Assembly (NCBI GenBank): GCA_023260735.1
Contig: JALQUL010000302.1
Span: 1 to 8,121 of the forward strand
Length of the DNA stretch: 8,121 nt
Origin: Limnohabitans sp.
GTDB taxonomy: Bacteria > Pseudomonadota > Gammaproteobacteria > Burkholderiales > Burkholderiaceae_C
Direction of reading: 5' to 3'
Notes under the pieces: model-generated
Database searches by the model: none
What the model was told of the DNA's origin: nothing
Seen by the model: the letters and a program-made list of their open reading frames with translations, nothing else
Made by a program: the position numbers and the translations under genes
In this document: positions 4,741 through 8,121 of the stretch, piece after piece
Layout of the letters: the number at the start of each line of letters is the position of its first letter
Numbering within the stretch: position 1 is the stretch's first letter

Positions 4741-7329
4741 TTAAACCCTAGTAGCAGGTAACTCTAGGGCTTTTAATAATTGTTCGGCGCTTTGTTGCCA
4801 ATTTAAGAATGGCATTCCTTGAGAGGACGGATGTTGATTGAGCTTAGCAAGTTCTAACCATTGTTGCATGGCGGTTGCCAGACTTTGCGCATCTAGTCCA
4901 TCAAAATACATGGCATGTTTTCCAGCTACTTCGTTAAAGACAGCTAAGTTACGAGCTAATATAGGAATTTGGTGTTGCGCAGCCTCAATTAAGGGAAGGC
5001 CAAAACCTTCACCCTCAGAGGCTGCTAATAAGCAGTGTGAGTGGGCATAGAGTAAATCAAGGTATTCATCGCTTACTCCTCTGGCCCAAATTAAGCGCTT
5101 ATTGAGTTCAGGGTGTTTCAGCAAGGTTTTTTCAAAAGCCTTCATTTTCCAGCCTAATTTACCTATAAAGACTAAATTAATGTCTATGTTTTGAGCCCAC
5201 AAAATTTCAGCAGCAGCCAACATTTGTTGATGGCCCTTGCGAGGCTCTATGGTGGCAACACTAATAAAACTAGTGCGCTGTTTTAAACTATTTAAAACCT
5301 CTTGTGCATTATTGGGTAAACCTTTACTAGGTTGGCTCGCTTGCAAATCGGCTCCTAAATGAAAGCTAGAAACCTCTGGACGGCCGACTCTTTGCGGCGG
5401 ATGGTTGTCTATCCAATCGTTTACTTCTTGAGCAACAGAGTTAGAAATACAAATCATTTTGTCGGCTACTTGAATCACATTTTCTAGCCATACATTCAGT
5501 TGTTCACCTAATTTTTGCACACCCCATTCTGGGTGTTGCTGCAATAATAAATCGTAAATTACAAAATGTAATTGTGTACCGCAGCGTTTCCAATTTAATA
5601 ACTTTTCTTTTAAGGGGGGTGAAAAAATATGGTTTAAATCAAGCGCAAAATAAACATCACCTTGATGCACCTGCGCAATCGGATCTTTTGTTTTTTCTAT
5701 CGCTAACTCACGTTGATATTGGGCATGAGGAATATGGGCATAGGCACTTGGATTTTGAAACCGTTTTAAAAATGCTTTAGCTACTCTGAATTCACCTTTA
5801 TCAAAATAAACGGGGGTAATGCTTTGTGGTAATTGCATTTCGTAGAACTGTAAAAGAATACTTCTTACTACTCGTTGAATGCCACTTTTTGCATCTGAAA
5901 ATACCAATTGAGTAACATCAATTAATAATTGTGGTGCATCGTGTTGTATTTGGTTGTAGGCTAGGGCATGGGTGATTTTAGCTAATTCAGTCTCGTTGAG
6001 TTGATACTTACCTGAGTAAGTAGCTAAGGCTTGTAATGCCTCATCAAGTGAGGATGTATATTGACGAATATTAGCTGTTTGAGTGGGGTTTTGCGCCACT
6101 AAATGCTCTAATGCATGAATGGCTTTTTTAGCACTTTCATCCCAATTAAAATGTTGGATATGTTGGCGTCCATGATTTTTAAGTTGTAATAAAAACTCCG
6201 GATTTTGAGGGTCAAGTGCTTGGGCCATTTTGGCTGCGATACTGCCTACATCGAATGGGTCAAATAAAGCGTCTTGCCTGCCCACTACCTCTGGAATACT
6301 GGTAAGGTTGGAGCCAATTACTGGTGCTCCACAGGCCATGGCTTCTAATGGCGGTAAGCCAAAACCTTCATGTATAGAAGGAAAAACAAATAATTTAGCC
6401 ATACCATACAAGGCAACTAAATCGTCTTGTGGCACATAATCGGTTAATACTAATTCATCTAGTGCAAGGCCAGCCTCTTGTCGCCATTGATGTAACTCTT
6501 TACGTGTGTCGTCAGTTGGAACTGCACTCATTCGGCTGGCAATAACCAACTGATGGGTACGACGAATTTCAGGCGACAAAAGAGCATATGCCTGCATTAG
6601 GTTTTTAAGATTTTTACGGGAATCAAAACCGCCTGGGGCACATAAAATAATATCTCGCGTAATATCGTAGTGACGGCGTATCTGTTGACGCCGTTGTTCA
6701 GAATATTCGAGTGGTTCAAAACAATCATCTACTGCACAAGGAGCGAGGGCAATTTTTTCAGCTGGAAAATTTAAGATTTGTATCATTTCTGATTTTGAAT
6801 ATTCAGAAATGGATAATAAACAATCAGCTTTTTGTAATTGATCTAATTTGCGTAAATAAAAATCTTTGTAGCGTTGATCTTTTAAATATTGCTCTGGATG
6901 GATATAGGGTATTAAGTCATACAAAATGACGGCCACCAAGGGGCTGGGATGCAAGCTTTTGACCGAAGCAATTGCATTGTCACCATACCCTTCAAATAAA
7001 CTAGTAATAAGTACTACATCGGGCTGCAGTTGCAAGATAAATTGTTCGCGAATAATTTCAGCACCCTCCATGCGCCAACCCGACTGAGCAGAGACCGCTG
7101 CCACCGGTTCTGGAATGGCAAAACTTTTCATGCGTGAGGCAGGTACCCAAGGAGAAAATGCAGCTTTTACTTCTTGATGGTTTTCGGTCAAGGCCGCATT
7201 AAAAATTAACCATATTTCATGCTCGGTTGCTAGTTTTGCAATGGCCAAAGACAAAGAGAATGAGTGTCTGCCAATTCCTCGATGACGACTATCGGCTAAT
7301 GCACCTTGAATATCAATAACTAAACGCAT
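4741..7329 (-). CDS. Two-domain GT4-type glycosyltransferase (tandem GT-B fusion)
   Basis: This 862-residue cytosolic glycosyltransferase carries two complete GT4 (Glycos_transf_1) units, probably for building a surface polysaccharide. Unit one (about 1-415) has the N-terminal RGIGRHSFSL (17-26), the LYDLIPYIHPE block (136-146), GGFDSRKNL (233-241) and an EX7E motif in EGFGLPPLE (E321, E329). Unit two (about 465-862) opens with LLIDVTQLVFSDAKSGIQR (468-486). It then has IYDLLLQQHPEW (591-602), ATIEPRKGH (692-700) and EX7E in EGFGLPLIE (E774, E782). Both active sites therefore look intact. A linker of about 50 residues joins them. Such fusions in O-antigen and capsule clusters often add two different sugars or linkages; the donor and acceptor cannot be read from sequence. 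The ATG is supported by AAAAGG ten bases upstream. The gene begins six bases after the FkbM-like gene, in the same operon. Confidence 0.9.
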   Translation of the reverse strand: MRLVIDIQGALADSRHRGIGRHSFSLSLAIAKLATEHEIWLIFNAALTENHQEVKAAFSPWVPASRMKSFAIPEPVAAVSAQSGWRMEGAEIIREQFILQLQPDVVLITSLFEGYGDNAIASVKSLHPSPLVAVILYDLIPYIHPEQYLKDQRYKDFYLRKLDQLQKADCLLSISEYSKSEMIQILNFPAEKIALAPCAVDDCFEPLEYSEQRRQQIRRHYDITRDIILCAPGGFDSRKNLKNLMQAYALLSPEIRRTHQLVIASRMSAVPTDDTRKELHQWRQEAGLALDELVLTDYVPQDDLVALYGMAKLFVFPSIHEGFGLPPLEAMACGAPVIGSNLTSIPEVVGRQDALFDPFDVGSIAAKMAQALDPQNPEFLLQLKNHGRQHIQHFNWDESAKKAIHALEHLVAQNPTQTANIRQYTSSLDEALQALATYSGKYQLNETELAKITHALAYNQIQHDAPQLLIDVTQLVFSDAKSGIQRVVRSILLQFYEMQLPQSITPVYFDKGEFRVAKAFLKRFQNPSAYAHIPHAQYQRELAIEKTKDPIAQVHQGDVYFALDLNHIFSPPLKEKLLNWKRCGTQLHFVIYDLLLQQHPEWGVQKLGEQLNVWLENVIQVADKMICISNSVAQEVNDWIDNHPPQRVGRPEVSSFHLGADLQASQPSKGLPNNAQEVLNSLKQRTSFISVATIEPRKGHQQMLAAAEILWAQNIDINLVFIGKLGWKMKAFEKTLLKHPELNKRLIWARGVSDEYLDLLYAHSHCLLAASEGEGFGLPLIEAAQHQIPILARNLAVFNEVAGKHAMYFDGLDAQSLATAMQQWLELAKLNQHPSSQGMPFLNWQQSAEQLLKALELPATRV

Positions 7330-7335
7330 ATTTAA

Positions 7336-8121
7336 TTAGCCTTTTGTTGAAGTAAGAGAGGCTTGTTTTGATTTTAATTGTTCAAGCAATTGTAAGGATT
7401 GTTCGGAGTGAGTTTGTGGTGGAGGTAACTCATCAAAGTAGTCAGGCGGTAAATGGCTATTGCGATTTTTGAATTTCTGTAAACGTTTGCCAATGCTAGT
7501 GGCTTTGGCTTTACGTTTAGCCACTCGAATGGTGGTTTCAAAAACTCGTTCTTCTTTAATGACAGTGTGAATGGCTTTGGCTATTCCTATTAAGCGTGGA
7601 GAGCGTAGTCGTGATTTAATTTTTGGAATCAGCCAAGAAAACAAGGATAATTGAAAAGAGCTACTGCTTGATAAATGAGGTATATCGGCATCTTTTAAAC
7701 TAGTGACCGCTTCTAGCAATTGGACCTGATCCTTAGCAATCCACATAGTGAGCTGTGCTTGCGTTAAAACATTTTGATAATGTTGCTCTATGACATTTTT
7801 AAACTCGGGAGAGGCGGTAAAATTTTCTAAAATAATGAGCCAAGGTTTGATGGCAGAAAAATCAAGACTAAAAGTAGCAGGGCTAAAAATAGCTCGTCCA
7901 TCAAGGTGTAAAACCTCAATCGAGGGGAAGCGATTTTGCTCAAGTATTTGGGGTATTGACCAGTGACTTATGGGTTTGCTAGGGTGCTTAGAGTTAGTGT
8001 CAGTTGAAGTTTGCAGGCTGTAACCCAAAGGGCCAAGGTTTTGTATAAAAAGTGCTTGGTTTTCATTGCTGACTGCACCTAGTAATTGAATATCTAAGTT
8101 GCGGACTTTTTTAAGATAATC
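7336..8121 (-). CDS. FkbM-methyltransferase-like protein, C-terminal part; 5' end outside window
   Basis: The reading frame is open to the right edge, giving 261 visible residues. An apparent start (TTG at 8028) lies inside it and should not be taken as the true start. The visible N-terminal part, with LDIQLLGAVSNENQALFI followed by IPQILEQNRFPSIEVLHLD and a conserved-looking FSAIKPWLIILENF, follows the order of an FkbM methyltransferase. There AVS...G, a DVEG motif and PWI(V)VVE are expected. At the DVEG position it reads LHLDGRAIFS, so the motif is not kept and the domain may be inactive or diverged. Beyond it lie a Ser-rich run, a basic stretch (about 138-190, many K and R) and a Pro/Gln-rich tail. 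The gene precedes the tandem glycosyltransferase by six bases, which suits a glycan-modifying role. The FkbM assignment is from motif order only and is moderate. Confidence 0.5.
   Translation of the reverse strand, partial: DYLKKVRNLDIQLLGAVSNENQALFIQNLGPLGYSLQTSTDTNSKHPSKPISHWSIPQILEQNRFPSIEVLHLDGRAIFSPATFSLDFSAIKPWLIILENFTASPEFKNVIEQHYQNVLTQAQLTMWIAKDQVQLLEAVTSLKDADIPHLSSSSSFQLSLFSWLIPKIKSRLRSPRLIGIAKAIHTVIKEERVFETTIRVAKRKAKATSIGKRLQKFKNRNSHLPPDYFDELPPPQTHSEQSLQLLEQLKSKQASLTSTKG
7340..7345 (-). promoter_or_regulatory. Ribosome binding site for the tandem glycosyltransferase
   Basis: On the minus strand AAAAGG lies ten bases before the ATG at 7329, in the last codons and just before the stop of the preceding gene. 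It supports both the chosen start and translation of the two genes from one message. Confidence 0.5.

Noticed and set aside
4838..5050. Plus-strand open frames inside the glycosyltransferase gene (also 5574-5780, 6230-6439 and 6711-6929)
   Set aside because: They are antisense to a well-supported gene, have no family resemblance and no ribosome sites.
8026..8028. TTG as the start of the FkbM-like gene
   Set aside because: 31 open codons continue upstream to the edge with family-like residues, so the gene is cut by the window.

Overview
The window looks like part of the chromosome of a low-GC proteobacterium, most likely a betaproteobacterium of the Burkholderiales type. This rests on recalled family resemblance. 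ApbC, GloC and FdhD read like proteobacterial housekeeping proteins, and FdhD is of a single-cysteine CGQG variety that I associate with Burkholderiales. No rRNA, tRNA or marker gene is present to fix the taxon. Sampled lines of the core genes are about 45-48% GC, while the left-hand genes drop to about 27-37%.

Left block (2-1617, + strand): two AT-rich genes overlapping by one base. The first is the C-terminal part of an AAA/ABC-type ATPase; its frame is open to the window edge, so the Walker A region lies outside. The second is a DUF3226 protein with Toprim-like acidic motifs. This ATPase-plus-Toprim layout resembles OLD-family, Gabija and PARIS-like anti-phage systems. It is the best candidate here for a poorly described system. 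An AT-rich hairpin (1708-1727) follows it.

Middle block (1755-4682, + strand): gloC (type II glyoxalase, YcbL-like) with its own intrinsic terminator at 2425-2447. After it come apbC/mrp (Fe-S cluster carrier ATPase) and fdhD (formate dehydrogenase sulfurtransferase family), three bases apart and surely cotranscribed. Both of the latter deal with maturation of metalloenzymes.

Right block (4741-8121, - strand): two genes read leftward from a promoter outside the window. The first is an FkbM-methyltransferase-like protein, cut by the right edge and with a degenerate motif. Six bases later comes an 862-residue protein with two fused GT4 glycosyltransferase domains. Together they look like the end of a surface polysaccharide (O-antigen, capsule or glycan) cluster. 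It meets fdhD tail to tail at a strong bidirectional terminator (4681-4715).

No CRISPR array, insertion sequence, tRNA or attachment site was seen. Every gene whose end is visible stops with TAA. No gap between genes exceeds about 140 bases.
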